From Desulfosporosinus shakirovi (GTDB lineage Bacteria; Bacillota; Desulfitobacteriia; Desulfitobacteriales; Desulfitobacteriaceae): 64,000 nucleotides of DNA. The notes beneath the pieces are model-generated. The model saw only the letters and a program-made list of their open reading frames with translations, searched no databases and had not been told where the DNA came from. Positions 33,759 through 43,341 of the stretch are shown here, piece by piece. Both the position numbers and the translations under genes were made by a program. Location: positions 62,001 through 126,000 of the forward strand of contig NZ_JAJDOO010000004.1 in NCBI RefSeq assembly GCF_020595055.1. The letters are read 5' to 3'. How positions within the stretch are numbered: position 1 is the stretch's first letter; each line of letters opens with the position of its first letter.

Positions 33759-34070
33759 ATACACCTTACCTGGCATATTCGTCTCCCATAATAACAGATA
33801 TTTGATTATAAGAATTATGAAACTTTGTCATCCGGCATGGATTCTTATTTATTATAATTAAGTAATTTGGTTAGGGATTATATTAAAATCCAACATAATT
33901 AGTATCATCTCTTATAAATTTTTTTTATTCGATAATATAGCTACGCTATTCGTATAAATGGGACACTTTTGTTATTAAATAGTACGTTAGTACAATGCTC
34001 ATTACGACATACTTCACTTCTTCAAGATGAGATAATTATCCAGATATAAATTGAAGGAGTGTAACATCAG
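33759..34070. other. AT-rich intergenic region
   Basis: 312 bp between the carboxypeptidase and the VanW-type gene. No coding frame or strong hairpin was seen. The spacing suggests a separate promoter for the downstream gene. Confidence 0.35.
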
Positions 34071-35825
34071 ATGAACAAAAAGATAATGGTCTTAATCTTA
34101 ATCTTCCTGTGTAGTTGCATTTTTGCAGGAACTCCAGCGATTGCTGCTAATAATAATTTAAGTCCGGCTGCTGACTCGCCTCAAATAGTCAGCACTAATA
34201 GGCTGTACGGACAAACGAGATTTGAGACCTCCAAGGTCATCGCTGAGTATTATTGTATCGGAAAGGTTAAGAATGTAATCCTTTCAACAGGAAACGATTT
34301 TGCAGATGCTTTATCGGCAAGTGTCCTAGCCCATGAAAAGGAAGCGCCTATACTATTAGTGGATTCATCGGTTGATAACTCAAAGGATGCTTTTAATTAT
34401 ATCACTCAACATCTTGATGCAACCGGAAGGGTTTATATCATAGGCGGTACAGGAATAATAAGCACGGAATTCGAGAGCGAACTTAATGATCTTGGAATCG
34501 AAAATGTTATTAGAATTGCTGGTATGGACAGGTATGATACATCTTATAAGATAGCCGGTTCACTCCAAGATACAGGGGTATCCACTGCAGTGATATCCTC
34601 CGGAGAACAATTTTCTGATGCTTTAAGTATTTCCAGTTTTGCAGCTAACAAAGGCTGGCCGATTTTGTTATCTCCTCAGGATGCCTTTCCTCAAGAAATG
34701 AAGAACTATTTGCTGGAAAAGAAGCCTTCCAAAGTATACATAACTGGGGGAGAAGGAGTAATATCTGATAATATAAAATCCCAAATTATTAGTTTGTTAC
34801 CTCAGGCTGGTGTTGAACGGTTAACTGGACAATCTCAGTTTGATACGAATGTGATCATTGCAGAGACCTTTGCACCTAATCCTTCAACAATATATCTGGC
34901 CACAGGTTACAGTTTTGCAGATGCTTTGGCAGGCAGTGTTGTGGCAGCCAAAACAGGAGATCCTATTATATTTATAGATCCTTCAGTACCGACATTACCG
35001 AATTCAACAGCCAGTTACTTTGCTAAACTTTATGCAAATATTTTAAATCCAAGTTTGGTTTCCTTTGGGGGAAGCAGAGTGGTGACGGATGAGATCGTTA
35101 AAAGTTCAAGAGACTTGATGTGGGGAAAAGCGAAAGAAACTAGTATTTATTCAATAGCGGATATTACTGCAATAGTTACTCGAAATGAAGAGTATTCTCT
35201 ACCTGCAACTGTTCAGGCTAAGCTTTACAACAGCGATGCTATTGAGGTGCCTGTTCAGTGGAATCCGAAGTTCGGCGATACGAGCAAAGTAGGGTCAAGT
35301 GTTTATGAGGGAGCCGTAGAAGAATATAGTCAAATGATTAAACTTACTCTTACTGTCAAAGAAGCGGTGTCAGTCCCAATCGCCCAATACTCTACTCACT
35401 TTGATTCAAACCAGGTCAATCGTACCAAGAACATTCGCCTTGCTGTAAAGGCTCTGGATGGAAAACTATTGGCACCCGGAGAACGTTTCGCATTCAATGA
35501 GAGTGTGGGTGAACGAACGGCTGAAGCAGGTTATAAAGAGGCAATGGTCATAGTGGGAGACGCCTTCACCCCAGGACTCGGGGGTGGAATCTGCCAAGTT
35601 TCTTCTACTCTTTACAATGCAGTCACTCTTGCCCATTTAGAAATTACTGAAAGACATCGTCATTCCCTGCCTGTAGATTATGTACCTCCGGGACAGGATG
35701 CAACCGTAAGCTTTCCCATCCTTGATTTTAGATTCAGAAACAACACGGAGGCTTATATCCTAATCCGCAGTTTTGTAGAAGGGGATACCTTAACCTTTCA
35801 GCTTTATAAAAAGGCTAAGAAATAA
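34071..35825 (+). CDS. Cell-wall-binding-repeat protein with C-terminal VanW domain
   Basis: The 584-aa exported protein has a signal peptide (residues 1-27, ending AIAA). Three CW_binding_2 repeats follow (~45-350; each begins RLYGQTRFETS / RIAGMDRYDTS / RLTGQSQFDTN and contains an 'A-x-G-x-x-FADALS' motif), then a short linker domain. The C-terminal VanW domain (~440-580) shows NIRLAVKALDGKLLAPGE, AFNESVGERTAEAGYKEAM, GGGICQVSSTLYNAV and HSLPVDYVPPGQDATV. VanW is a frequent accessory of van clusters with unsettled biochemistry. The fusion to wall-binding repeats would place it on peptidoglycan. GGAGTG precedes ATG 34071. Confidence 0.9.
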   Translation: MNKKIMVLILIFLCSCIFAGTPAIAANNNLSPAADSPQIVSTNRLYGQTRFETSKVIAEYYCIGKVKNVILSTGNDFADALSASVLAHEKEAPILLVDSSVDNSKDAFNYITQHLDATGRVYIIGGTGIISTEFESELNDLGIENVIRIAGMDRYDTSYKIAGSLQDTGVSTAVISSGEQFSDALSISSFAANKGWPILLSPQDAFPQEMKNYLLEKKPSKVYITGGEGVISDNIKSQIISLLPQAGVERLTGQSQFDTNVIIAETFAPNPSTIYLATGYSFADALAGSVVAAKTGDPIIFIDPSVPTLPNSTASYFAKLYANILNPSLVSFGGSRVVTDEIVKSSRDLMWGKAKETSIYSIADITAIVTRNEEYSLPATVQAKLYNSDAIEVPVQWNPKFGDTSKVGSSVYEGAVEEYSQMIKLTLTVKEAVSVPIAQYSTHFDSNQVNRTKNIRLAVKALDGKLLAPGERFAFNESVGERTAEAGYKEAMVIVGDAFTPGLGGGICQVSSTLYNAVTLAHLEITERHRHSLPVDYVPPGQDATVSFPILDFRFRNNTEAYILIRSFVEGDTLTFQLYKKAKK

Positions 35826-35990
35826 TCGAGTTTTCTAATGCTATTTACGGGGAATGATAGTTATTAAGGCTTGGGTTGACACTCTAGCAACATAAACAGG
35901 AAAGTATACTGTATAAATCTTTCTGTGAGAAGAGGTTTATCTCAAGTAGTGATATAATAAAGGACGGAAAAATTATTCTTGGGAGGCAAT

Positions 35991-38345
35991 ATGATTCGTA
36001 TAATTGATAATGGAACGTATCTTGTCAATGGAAAAGATCTGTTGGAGATACGGGAACAAGAAGTTCTATATGGTGCAGACGGTCGTCAGGTGAATATTGA
36101 GGATTTTCCGTATACTAATCAAAACTTTGATCGCCAAAGTGCTCGGAAAGATACTATGTCGTTTAAGATTCTCACTAACAAAAATACGTCCGGTGATGTT
36201 GATAAGCTAAAGATTCGCTTTGATGTCTTGGCTTCTCACGATATTACCTATGTGGGGATTATTCAAACCGCGCGTGCCAGTGGACATCTTGCAGAGTTTC
36301 CGATACCCTACGTACTGACAAATTGTCATAACAGTCTTTGTGCTGTCGGCGGAACGATCAATGAGGACGATCACGTTTTCGGCCTTTCGGCTGCCCAGAA
36401 ATACGGCGGAATCTATGTTCCCGCCCATCAAGCTGTTATCCATCAGTATGTGAGAGAGATGATGACCGGTTGCGGGAGTATGATTCTCGGTTCAGATAGC
36501 CACACAAGGTATGGGGCTCTTGGTACGATGGGGATAGGCGAAGGCGGGCCGGAATTAGTAAAACAGCTTTTAGAGAAAACTTACGACATTACTTTTCCGG
36601 AAATCATTGCAGTATACCTTAAAGGTAAACCGCGACATGGAGTGGGGCCCCAGGATGTTGCTCTTTCGATCATTGGTGCGGTGTTTAAGAATGGTTTTGC
36701 GAAGAACAAGGTACTGGAGTTTGTAGGACCTGGAATCGCTAATTTATCTGTGGATTATAGGAATGGCATTGATGTCATGACGACAGAAACCACTTGCTTA
36801 AGTTCTATTTGGCAAACAGATCAAAAAGTAAAAGAATACTTTGAAATTCATGGACGACCTGAAAGTTATTCTAAGCTGGAACCGGGAGAAATTGCCTATT
36901 ACGATGGAGCGGTCATCGTAGATTTAGACAAAATTGAGCCCATGATTGCGTTACCCTTTCATCCCAGTAATGTTTATACCATTGCCGAACTGAATAGGAA
37001 TACCGACGATATTCTGAGGATGATTGAAGTAGAAGGCAGAAAACAAATTGAAAATCCAGCGATTAAGTTCAATCTTACGGAGCATATTGTTGACGGGAAA
37101 TTGAAGGTCGATCAGGCCATCGTGGCAGGGTGTGCAGGGGGAACTTATGAGAACTTGGTTGATGTTTCATCCATTGTAGACAACCATTTTATTGGCGATG
37201 GGAGCTTGTCATTAGGAGTCTATCCGTCTAGTCAACCGATCTATCTTGAATTGGTAAGGAATGGTGCAGCGGCCAAAATGATGACCGCCGGTGCTGTTAT
37301 TAAAACGGCCTTTTGTGGACCCTGTTTTGGAGCTGGGGATGTACCAGCTAATGGAAGTTTCAGTATAAGACATACTACCCGAAACTTCCTCAACAGAGAA
37401 GGCTCTAAACCTGGAGATGGACAGATCTCCTCGGTGGCTCTGATGGATGCTCGATCAATTGCTGCAACTGCAATTAACGGAGGAAATTTGACCCCTGCAA
37501 CAGACGTCGATTTTTCAGTTGCGGATTTGCCGTATAAATTTGATAATAAGATATACTCTAATAGGATCTATAACGGTTTCAGTAGACCACAGACGGAAAA
37601 GGATTTGAAATACGGGCCTAATATTGCCGACTGGCCTAGGATGATTGCTCTGCCGGAGAACCTTGTTTTAAAAGTAGCTTCGGTTATTATGGATCCGGTC
37701 ACCACTACCGATGAATTAATCCCATCCGGTGAAACATCGTCCTACCGTTCCAATCCCCTTAAACTTGCTGAGTTTACATTATCAAGGAAAGATCCCGAAT
37801 ATGTGAGTAAAGCCAAAGAAGTCCAAGCCTTAGAAATCGAACGACAAAGCCTTGTTTCTGGTAAGAGTGATTCAATTTCAATGCATCTAAGAGAAATCTG
37901 CCAGGAATTAATAACTAATTCTAATCAACACTTTACAGATATTGAGGATGTGTTGAAGAGGATTGGGATCGGAACTACCATCTATGCAGTAAAACCGGGG
38001 GACGGATCAGCTAGGGAGCAGGCTGCATCAAGTCAGAAGGTTTTAGGTGGCTGGGCCAATATAGCTAAGGAATACGCGACAAAACGTTATAGAAGTAATT
38101 TGGTTAACTGGGGCATGTTACCTTTTACCATCGAAAGTAATCCTGAAATGATCTTTCATGTTGATGATTTACTTTTTATTCCTAATATTAAACAAAGAAT
38201 ACTGAATGGGGATGAAAATATTCCTGCGCAGGTGATAAGTTCCAAGGGGATACAAGAAGTTGAATTATCCTTAAGGAATTTATCCAAAGATGAAAGGGAG
38301 ATAATTCTAAAAGGATGCTTGATTAACTTCTATACAGGGGAATAA
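35991..38345 (+). CDS. Aconitase-family hydratase
   Basis: The 784-aa protein matches the aconitase superfamily: [19 protein letters not shown] (active-site His region), cluster cysteines in [14 protein letters not shown] and [15 protein letters not shown], and [10 protein letters not shown] followed by [12 protein letters not shown]-terminal swivel domain contains [20 protein letters not shown] and [16 protein letters not shown]. It is the long clostridial 'hydratase' subgroup rather than classical AcnA or LeuC. The substrate is probably a tricarboxylate but is not proven. ATG 35991 directly follows GGGAGG; a TTG 12 nt upstream overlaps the site. Monocistronic, ending before the terminator at 38568. 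Confidence 0.88.
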   Translation: MIRIIDNGTYLVNGKDLLEIREQEVLYGADGRQVNIEDFPYTNQNFDRQSARKDTMSFKILTNKNTSGDVDKLKIRFDVLASHDITYVGIIQTARASGHLAEFPIPYVLTNCHNSLCAVGGTINEDDHVFGLSAAQKYGGIYVPAHQAVIHQYVREMMTGCGSMILGSDSHTRYGALGTMGIGEGGPELVKQLLEKTYDITFPEIIAVYLKGKPRHGVGPQDVALSIIGAVFKNGFAKNKVLEFVGPGIANLSVDYRNGIDVMTTETTCLSSIWQTDQKVKEYFEIHGRPESYSKLEPGEIAYYDGAVIVDLDKIEPMIALPFHPSNVYTIAELNRNTDDILRMIEVEGRKQIENPAIKFNLTEHIVDGKLKVDQAIVAGCAGGTYENLVDVSSIVDNHFIGDGSLSLGVYPSSQPIYLELVRNGAAAKMMTAGAVIKTAFCGPCFGAGDVPANGSFSIRHTTRNFLNREGSKPGDGQISSVALMDARSIAATAINGGNLTPATDVDFSVADLPYKFDNKIYSNRIYNGFSRPQTEKDLKYGPNIADWPRMIALPENLVLKVASVIMDPVTTTDELIPSGETSSYRSNPLKLAEFTLSRKDPEYVSKAKEVQALEIERQSLVSGKSDSISMHLREICQELITNSNQHFTDIEDVLKRIGIGTTIYAVKPGDGSAREQAASSQKVLGGWANIAKEYATKRYRSNLVNWGMLPFTIESNPEMIFHVDDLLFIPNIKQRILNGDENIPAQVISSKGIQEVELSLRNLSKDEREIILKGCLINFYTGE

Positions 38346-38678
38346 ATGATCCTAAAAAATCGTTGCTGTTTCTGAGGGTCGTGGGCCATTAACCTGTGTC
38401 GATTAACAATATCTTCGTATAGAATTTGGGAACACTGTTAAGTAAAATCATGCATGTCAAATGACATTTTATTTTAGTTGATTATCCAATTATTTAGAAC
38501 ACCGGCCGGATATGGTTGGAATATGCTTCTCCTACTGGTAATAATGAGGTAGAGTTGTGTAAGGGACCCATAGACCGCTTAAAAAGCGGTCTATGGTCTT
38601 TTTTAGCGTGTACGGCTGATGGCGGTTATATCAGTAACAGAGTATACTTAAGTTAATGAGTGATTGGAGGTAGTTACT
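38346..38678. other. Intergenic region with strong terminator
   Basis: No coding frame is supported. The main element is the intrinsic terminator at 38568-38604. Confidence 0.45.
38568..38604 (+). terminator. Strong intrinsic terminator
   Basis: CCATAGACCGCTT and AAGCGGTCTATGG form a 13-bp stem with a 3-nt loop, followed by TCTTTTTT. It ends the hydratase transcript. Confidence 0.9.
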
Positions 38679-38783
38679 TTGGGAGATAAAAGTCCTAAGA
38701 ACAAGGAGAAAAAGAAGAAGAAGGCCGAAAAGAAAGTCGTTCCTATATCTTCTTCAATTGCGCCGGCTAACAAGCCTCAATAA
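38679..38783 (+). CDS. Small Lys-rich protein (34 aa)
   Basis: A 34-codon gene starts at TTG 38679 with GGAGG 8 nt upstream and reads MGDKSPKNKEKKKKKAEKKV, then VPISSSIAPANKPQ. The product is extremely basic and disordered. Short proteins beginning MGDKSPK followed by Lys runs recur as uncharacterised small proteins in diverse bacteria. It has its own terminator downstream and lies between terminators, so it is an independent unit. A role in nucleic-acid binding is only a guess from charge. Confidence 0.75.
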   Translation: MGDKSPKNKEKKKKKAEKKVVPISSSIAPANKPQ

Positions 38784-38799
38784 TAAATTTATGCAGATA

Positions 38800-38828
38800 A
38801 AAATCCAGCTTTTAGCTGGATTTTCTTT
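38800..38828. terminator. Bidirectional terminator
   Basis: AAAATCCAGCT and AGCTGGATTTT form an 11-bp stem with a 3-nt loop, A-rich before and T-rich after. It serves the small Lys-rich gene and the convergent carD-like gene. Confidence 0.85.
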
Positions 38829-38856
38829 GCAGTTGCACTGCTATGGAACTATAACC

Positions 38857-39351
38857 TTACGTTAATTGGATTAAAAGGATTTCATCTAGTAAATGGTCAG
38901 CTTGTTCTTGAGCAATTCCTTTGACTTGCATTACCTCACTGATAAACATCCGACGGGCACTGTTTAACATATTTGTGTCTTCGGATCCAAGCTTGCTCTT
39001 TTGACTTTTCCGCATTAAATCTCGTATGATTTCAGTTCCTTTATAAATATCGCCAGTTTTTATTTTGCTTTTATTAAGATCCCTGCAATAGCGTTTGTCT
39101 TCATAGATAATTGGATCTGTATTTCCAAGGTGAAAATCCGTAAGAACATTTTCTAAGATATCAGGCTCCACTATCTGACGAATACCAAGAGCTGAGGCTT
39201 TTTCTGTTGGAATCATAACTTGCATATTGATTTGAGGCATATTCAATGTATAGTAAAGCTTCTTTTTTCCTAATACCTCTTTCTCTTCAATGGCTTCAAT
39301 GATACCTACACCTTGCATTGGATAAAGAACCTTGTCTCCAATTTGAAACAT
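38857..39351 (-). CDS. CarD/CdnL-type RNA polymerase-binding regulator
   Basis: The 164-aa protein has an N-terminal Tudor-like RNA-polymerase-interaction domain (FQIGDKVLYPMQGVGIIEAI, then EVLGKKKLYYTLNMP) and a C-terminal helical DNA-binding domain (~70-164; IYKGTEIIRDLMRKSQK, then LNSARRMFISEVMQVKGIA). CarD-family proteins stabilise open promoter complexes. ATG 39351 lies 8 nt after GGGAGGTG; a longer TTG start would overlap it. The promoter is TTGTCA-17-TATACT (39379-39407), back to back with a plus-strand promoter. Confidence 0.92.
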   Translation of the reverse strand: MFQIGDKVLYPMQGVGIIEAIEEKEVLGKKKLYYTLNMPQINMQVMIPTEKASALGIRQIVEPDILENVLTDFHLGNTDPIIYEDKRYCRDLNKSKIKTGDIYKGTEIIRDLMRKSQKSKLGSEDTNMLNSARRMFISEVMQVKGIAQEQADHLLDEILLIQLT

Positions 39352-39761
39352 AAATACACCTCCCAAGTTACTTGTTTAAGTATACCACAGGAAGGGATAC
39401 TTGACAAAAACTATATATTACCATATAAAATTAGTTGTTGTCAACAAATAATTAGTAGGATTTGCTATGGGTTATTTGGAAATTTTCCTTCGCTGAATAT
39501 AACAAGTATGAGATATTATGTCTTAACTTCAGGATCTGTGTGGGGCATCCATTGTAGTTTCGCTATCAACGCTTTATCCAGAGGTTGAGGTTATAGAATA
39601 AGGGGTAATAATATTTAAACGAGCGATAAAAATTCGGTCGTTTATTAAGAGTTATTTTAATCAGTTACCTTTCTATAATTTAGTTTAACCTTTATCAGAG
39701 AATATGGTGTAAAATATAGTTATTTAGTGAATCAAGATTATCCCTAGGAGATGGAGGTAAA
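39352..39761. other. Intergenic region carD / NAGPA-type gene
   Basis: Beyond the divergent promoters it holds a weak hairpin (AAACGA/TCGTTT, 39617-39643) and no supported coding frame. It may be the long leader or a small RNA from the plus-strand promoter at 39401. Confidence 0.4.
39379..39445. promoter_or_regulatory. Divergent overlapping promoters upstream of carD-like gene
   Basis: On the minus strand TTGTCA and TATACT are 17 bp apart and drive the carD-like gene. On the plus strand TTGACA (39401-39406) and TATAAA (39424-39429) are also 17 bp apart. The two -35 boxes overlap (TTGACAA read both ways). Just past the plus-strand -10 is the palindrome TTGTTGTCAACAA (39435-39447). The plus-strand transcript has no obvious gene before 39762. 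Confidence 0.65.
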
Positions 39762-40808
39762 ATGAGTAATACTGGAATTCCTAAATCTTCAGACCCGACA
39801 TGGCAGCAGAGGCTTGATAGGAATCCTGCAGGGATCTACTATTACAGCAGGAGGAAAAAGCGGTTAAGGCAGTTATTAACGGGGATGCTCAGTCTCTTTA
39901 TAATCTTTGGCTTGTGCTTTTTAGGGTTTTTGTATGCACCTATCCAACCTTTTGTGATGCTTCGTGAATTATGGGTGACTAGCGCTATGACCACATTGAA
40001 TCATCAATACCTGGCCACCTACTTGTTCAGCGAGGCAGAGATTCAAAAGATAATGGATAACAACAAGGTTGCTGATCTGGGCAACTCAGATCCTTCAAAT
40101 ATTGAAACTCCAGGAACTGACAAAAATACTGGAATGGAACTTATTGATATCAGCCAAAAGGGTTTTAAGGGTTATCTGCTTAAAATTAAGGATCCCGGAC
40201 GAGTCGAAGTGGCAGCAACGAGTTATCTCGGTGAGATGGGAGCAAAAGCCGAAGATATCGCCAAAGAAAATGGAGCAAGTGCAGTTATTAATGGAGGCGC
40301 ATTTAATGATCCAGAAGGTAAAGGCAACGGCGGACAACCTCTGGGCATCCTCATCTCGGACGGACATATACTCCATAAAGACCCAGTCTCATCATTCAAT
40401 ATCATCGGGTTAAATCGGGACGATGTTTTGGTCCTTGGTCATTATACTTTGAATCAAATCAAACAGATGGATATAAGGGATGCCGTAACATTCAGCCCCT
40501 TCCTTGTCGTCGATGGTAAACCGTCTATTACCCATGGAGATGGGGGATGGGGTATTGCACCTAGGACAGCGATAGGACAGACAAAGGAGGGCAGTATTTT
40601 AATGCTGGTGATTGATGGTCGTCAGATTGGGTCTCTGGGTGCTACACTTAAGGATGTCCAGGATATTATGCTCGAAAATGGTGCCTATAATGTTGCGAAT
40701 TTAGACGGGGGCTCCTCAACGGTTCTTTACTACAATGGAAAGATAGTTAATCATCCCTCGAGTCAGTATGGTGAACGCCATGCGCCGTCTTTTTTTATTG
40801 TGAAATAA
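39762..40808 (+). CDS. Phosphodiester glycosidase (NAGPA-domain) membrane-anchored protein
   Basis: The 348-aa protein has a basic N-terminal cytoplasmic segment, one membrane anchor (~38-58; LLTGMLSLFIIFGLCFLGFL) and an extracytoplasmic NAGPA/DUF2233 domain (~150-348). The domain shows NGGAFNDPEGKGNGGQPLGI, APRTAIGQTKEGSILMLVID, and NLDGGSSTVLYYNGKIVN with the catalytic-type DGGSS. Related proteins cleave sugar phosphodiester bonds in cell-wall polymers or exopolysaccharide. GGAGATGGAGG precedes ATG 39762. Terminator at 40846. Confidence 0.88.
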   Translation: MSNTGIPKSSDPTWQQRLDRNPAGIYYYSRRKKRLRQLLTGMLSLFIIFGLCFLGFLYAPIQPFVMLRELWVTSAMTTLNHQYLATYLFSEAEIQKIMDNNKVADLGNSDPSNIETPGTDKNTGMELIDISQKGFKGYLLKIKDPGRVEVAATSYLGEMGAKAEDIAKENGASAVINGGAFNDPEGKGNGGQPLGILISDGHILHKDPVSSFNIIGLNRDDVLVLGHYTLNQIKQMDIRDAVTFSPFLVVDGKPSITHGDGGWGIAPRTAIGQTKEGSILMLVIDGRQIGSLGATLKDVQDIMLENGAYNVANLDGGSSTVLYYNGKIVNHPSSQYGERHAPSFFIVK

Positions 40809-40845
40809 TGTAGATTCAATTCCCTTTGAACTATTGAGAACTCGT

Positions 40846-40884
40846 ATAAAAGACCTGCCTTTAAATTGGTAGGTCTTTTATATT
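40846..40884 (+). terminator. Terminator after the NAGPA-type gene
   Basis: ATAAAAGACCT and AGGTCTTTTAT form an 11-bp stem around a 14-nt loop, with T-rich continuation. Confidence 0.75.
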
Positions 40885-41494
40885 AGCAGAAAGTATAACT
40901 TCTCGTTATATACTTTTTGGAAGGTCCGGCTGAATATTTCGTTGACCGAGCGCAATCATCTGGGAGATTGAGAGCAGTCGTCACGTGATTTGAGTGTACT
41001 TGTTATAATTAAACTTTGATTCCATATATGATGAAACTTATTCGGCAAATGAGATTTACCGTGATTAGAATTTTAAGGTCTGGTATAAAATCATATGAGG
41101 TGTTTAGGCTATACACATCTAGGTCAAAGTAGTTGCTTTTAGTATTTGGGAGAATTATTTCAGATTAGATGGAGATACGTTCAAAGGGATCGTGGAAACA
41201 CTGTTCATATTAAGGATATCAATAGCTTGCTTGAAAGAGAATCTGCTGCAATTTTTCAACGGGATTTTAACAATTAGAGCAGGCATGACTTCCAGGTTAT
41301 GATATACATCATTTTTTTAGTAAAGGATAAGTAACGAAAAAGTTTTTTAATACCTTTTTAAGGTTAACGAGACCAACGTGTCAAATTATAATACCTCTGT
41401 TTGGTAATTTTGGTATATATTTGCCTGTTTCCTTTCAAATAGTTTTTCTTTATTAAGAAAAACTAAGCTATATCATTGAAAGGAGATTTTAAAT
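40885..41494. other. Gene-free region with a possible remnant
   Basis: Around 41190-41275 one frame reads GNTVHIKDINSLLERESAAI and FQRDFNN before a stop, which looks like a decayed coding tail. No start or family could be assigned. The remainder is AT-rich and unremarkable up to the AAAGGAG of the next gene. Confidence 0.35.
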
Positions 41495-42112
41495 ATGAAG
41501 TTATTACATAGCCTTGATAGGGTTTCTGAATTTATAAGTTCAGGGAAGAAAATGAGAGATTCAATACCTATTGGGTTTATCAGCGGGCTAATGGGGACGA
41601 TTGCCATGGATTTAAGCAATTTGATGTTCAAGAAAACAGGAATAAGCGAAAAAACTTATGCAGAGTTTGCCGGATCAATTTTAATGAGACCTTCCAGGTT
41701 GCTTTTCAAGGAAAATCGAATGTTAGGTCAAATATTACACCTTATAACGGGTTCAATTATTGGTATACCCTTATTTACTGTATTAAAGAAAACAGGTAAA
41801 GATAATCACCTATTTAAAGGAGCGATATATGGAACCTTTACTTGGGAACTTCTTTACTCTTTTGGGTTGAGATACAATGTATTTAGATCAAGAGCCTACT
41901 GGACAAGCACGCATATGACTACTTTAATTGATAATCTAGTCTATGGCTTTGTTTCGTCGGCAACTATGATATTCCTTACGGATCGCGCAGTTTTACCCAA
42001 AGGCAGTGACAAGCAATTAGAGACTCAGAGGGAAGGTGAAATACCAAAATTGAATGATGATCGGACAGGGGATTCGTTTTACAATTACGAGGATGAAATG
42101 AGACTCCATTAG
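41495..42112 (+). CDS. Hypothetical membrane protein (205 aa)
   Basis: Three to four hydrophobic segments (IPIGFISGLMGTIAMDLSNL, ILHLITGSIIGIPLFTVL, AIYGTFTWELLYSFGL, LVYGFVSSATMIFL) and a polar acidic C-terminal tail. Small-residue patterns such as GFISGLMGT are typical of packed helices, but I do not recognise a family. AAAGGAG precedes ATG 41495. It converges on the CDF transporter gene, with a truncated dispersed element and a strong hairpin between them. Confidence 0.75.
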   Translation: MKLLHSLDRVSEFISSGKKMRDSIPIGFISGLMGTIAMDLSNLMFKKTGISEKTYAEFAGSILMRPSRLLFKENRMLGQILHLITGSIIGIPLFTVLKKTGKDNHLFKGAIYGTFTWELLYSFGLRYNVFRSRAYWTSTHMTTLIDNLVYGFVSSATMIFLTDRAVLPKGSDKQLETQREGEIPKLNDDRTGDSFYNYEDEMRLH

Positions 42113-42116
42113 TATA

Positions 42117-42144
42117 CAAAAATCTCAAGTTTCATTACGGCCCC
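42117..42144. repeat. Dispersed element, right-end remnant
   Basis: AAAAATCTCAAGTTTCATTACGGCCCC, here 42118-42144, matches the last ~27 bp of the 161-bp element with one mismatch in the terminal repeat. The rest of the element is missing. Like the other copies it lies between convergent genes. Confidence 0.7.
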
Positions 42145-42170
42145 ATAAATAATTATTAATAGGCTTAAAC

Positions 42171-42211
42171 ATTATGAGAGATACCTCTTTTACCGAGGCA
42201 TCTCTCATAAT
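42171..42211. terminator. Bidirectional terminator hairpin
   Basis: ATTATGAGAGAT pairs with ATCTCTCATAAT, with inner CCTC/GAGG pairs, between convergent genes. A T-rich stretch follows on the plus strand (TTATTATATTC). Confidence 0.75.
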
Positions 42212-42248
42212 TTATTATATTCTGGCGAATAGTCGCAAGTCAAAATAT

Positions 42249-43208
42249 CTAAACGATTTTAGGCCAATCTTGTACTCCTGTATCCTCAATGATCCCCAAG
42301 GTGACATCTGTAACATCCTTAAACGCTAACAGTTGATCACGAATTCTTGATTTAATACCATCAGCCTCTGCCAAGGTTAATCCTGGGAGCAGTTCGATGT
42401 AGCTTTCAACATGATAGAATCGCCCCTCTTGAAGAATACGCATTTTATTAATATCTGTCACTTCGGGTACAGACAAGATAATTTTTGATACGTTGTCTTC
42501 AACTTCCTTGGGAGCAGACACGCCGATAAGTCCGACCATATTGTCATATCCAACTCGAAAGGCAACTCCCCCCATCATAAGTCCAATGATGATGGCAGCG
42601 ATGCCATCAAAGACCTTTATCTGAGTAAAGCGGGTTATTAGGATTGCTGCTAAGGCCAGAATTGCCCCGGATGTGGCGACGAGGTCTTCGTAAAAGACGA
42701 GGCGAGTTGCAGGAGAGGCGCGGTTTACATTTTTGAGTGCTACCGAGAGGCTAAGGCCCTTTCCTTTCGTCTGAGTTTCTTTCACAATCTCGTGCATAGC
42801 CTTAAGTAAGACGTATCCGTCAATGACTATAGAGGCACCCAAACTTAAAATAATAAGCCATATGCTCCCGATGGATGCGGGATGTTGGATCAAATGAATA
42901 CCTTCTAGTATCGTTTCATAGGCCATGAGAGTGATGACGATCACAGCGCCCATGCAGAAAACATTGATCACGCGTCCGAAGCCAGACGGAAAACGGAGTG
43001 TTGGTTTTCGTTCTGCAAGAATACTGCCGATAAAAACAAAAAATTGGTTAACTGCATCTGCACCTGTGTGCATTGCTTCTGCGAACATAGCACCGCTGCC
43101 GCTTAAGAAAGCGGCTATTCCTTTAAAAATGACCAGGAATAGGTTGCCGAGTACTGCGTATAAAGAGGAGGCATTTCCTTTTTTAATAAGTTCCCAGATT
43201 TTTTTCAT
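42249..43208 (-). CDS. Cation diffusion facilitator family transporter
   Basis: About 319 residues with six membrane segments, starting YAVLGNLFLVIFKGIAAFLS and the metal-site helix AEAMHTGADAVNQF (usually HSxxD-type in CDFs). A C-terminal cytoplasmic ferredoxin-like domain follows (~220-319; VSKIILSVPEVTDINKMRIL, then RFYHVESYIELLPG). CDF proteins export divalent metals by proton antiport. The insertion between TM4 and TM5 (KETQTKGKGLSLSVALKNVN) places it in the group with long intracellular loops. ATG 43208 is chosen with GGTGTGG upstream; an ATG at 43226 is possible. Confidence 0.88.
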   Translation of the reverse strand: MKKIWELIKKGNASSLYAVLGNLFLVIFKGIAAFLSGSGAMFAEAMHTGADAVNQFFVFIGSILAERKPTLRFPSGFGRVINVFCMGAVIVITLMAYETILEGIHLIQHPASIGSIWLIILSLGASIVIDGYVLLKAMHEIVKETQTKGKGLSLSVALKNVNRASPATRLVFYEDLVATSGAILALAAILITRFTQIKVFDGIAAIIIGLMMGGVAFRVGYDNMVGLIGVSAPKEVEDNVSKIILSVPEVTDINKMRILQEGRFYHVESYIELLPGLTLAEADGIKSRIRDQLLAFKDVTDVTLGIIEDTGVQDWPKIV

Positions 43209-43341
43209 AAAATCCACACCATTCAATACTTTTCATTATCTTCCCATAAATTTTGGCGGTTTATTCTCCTGATCGTGACAGAGAAGTAAAAGTATACATA
43301 CCTTATAATAATTCGATTGAGTATTGAAAGCGGTGAGGATA

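Noticed and set aside
35876-35930. TTGACA with TATACT upstream of the hydratase gene as a promoter
   Set aside because: The spacing is about 23 bp, too long for a sigma-A promoter.
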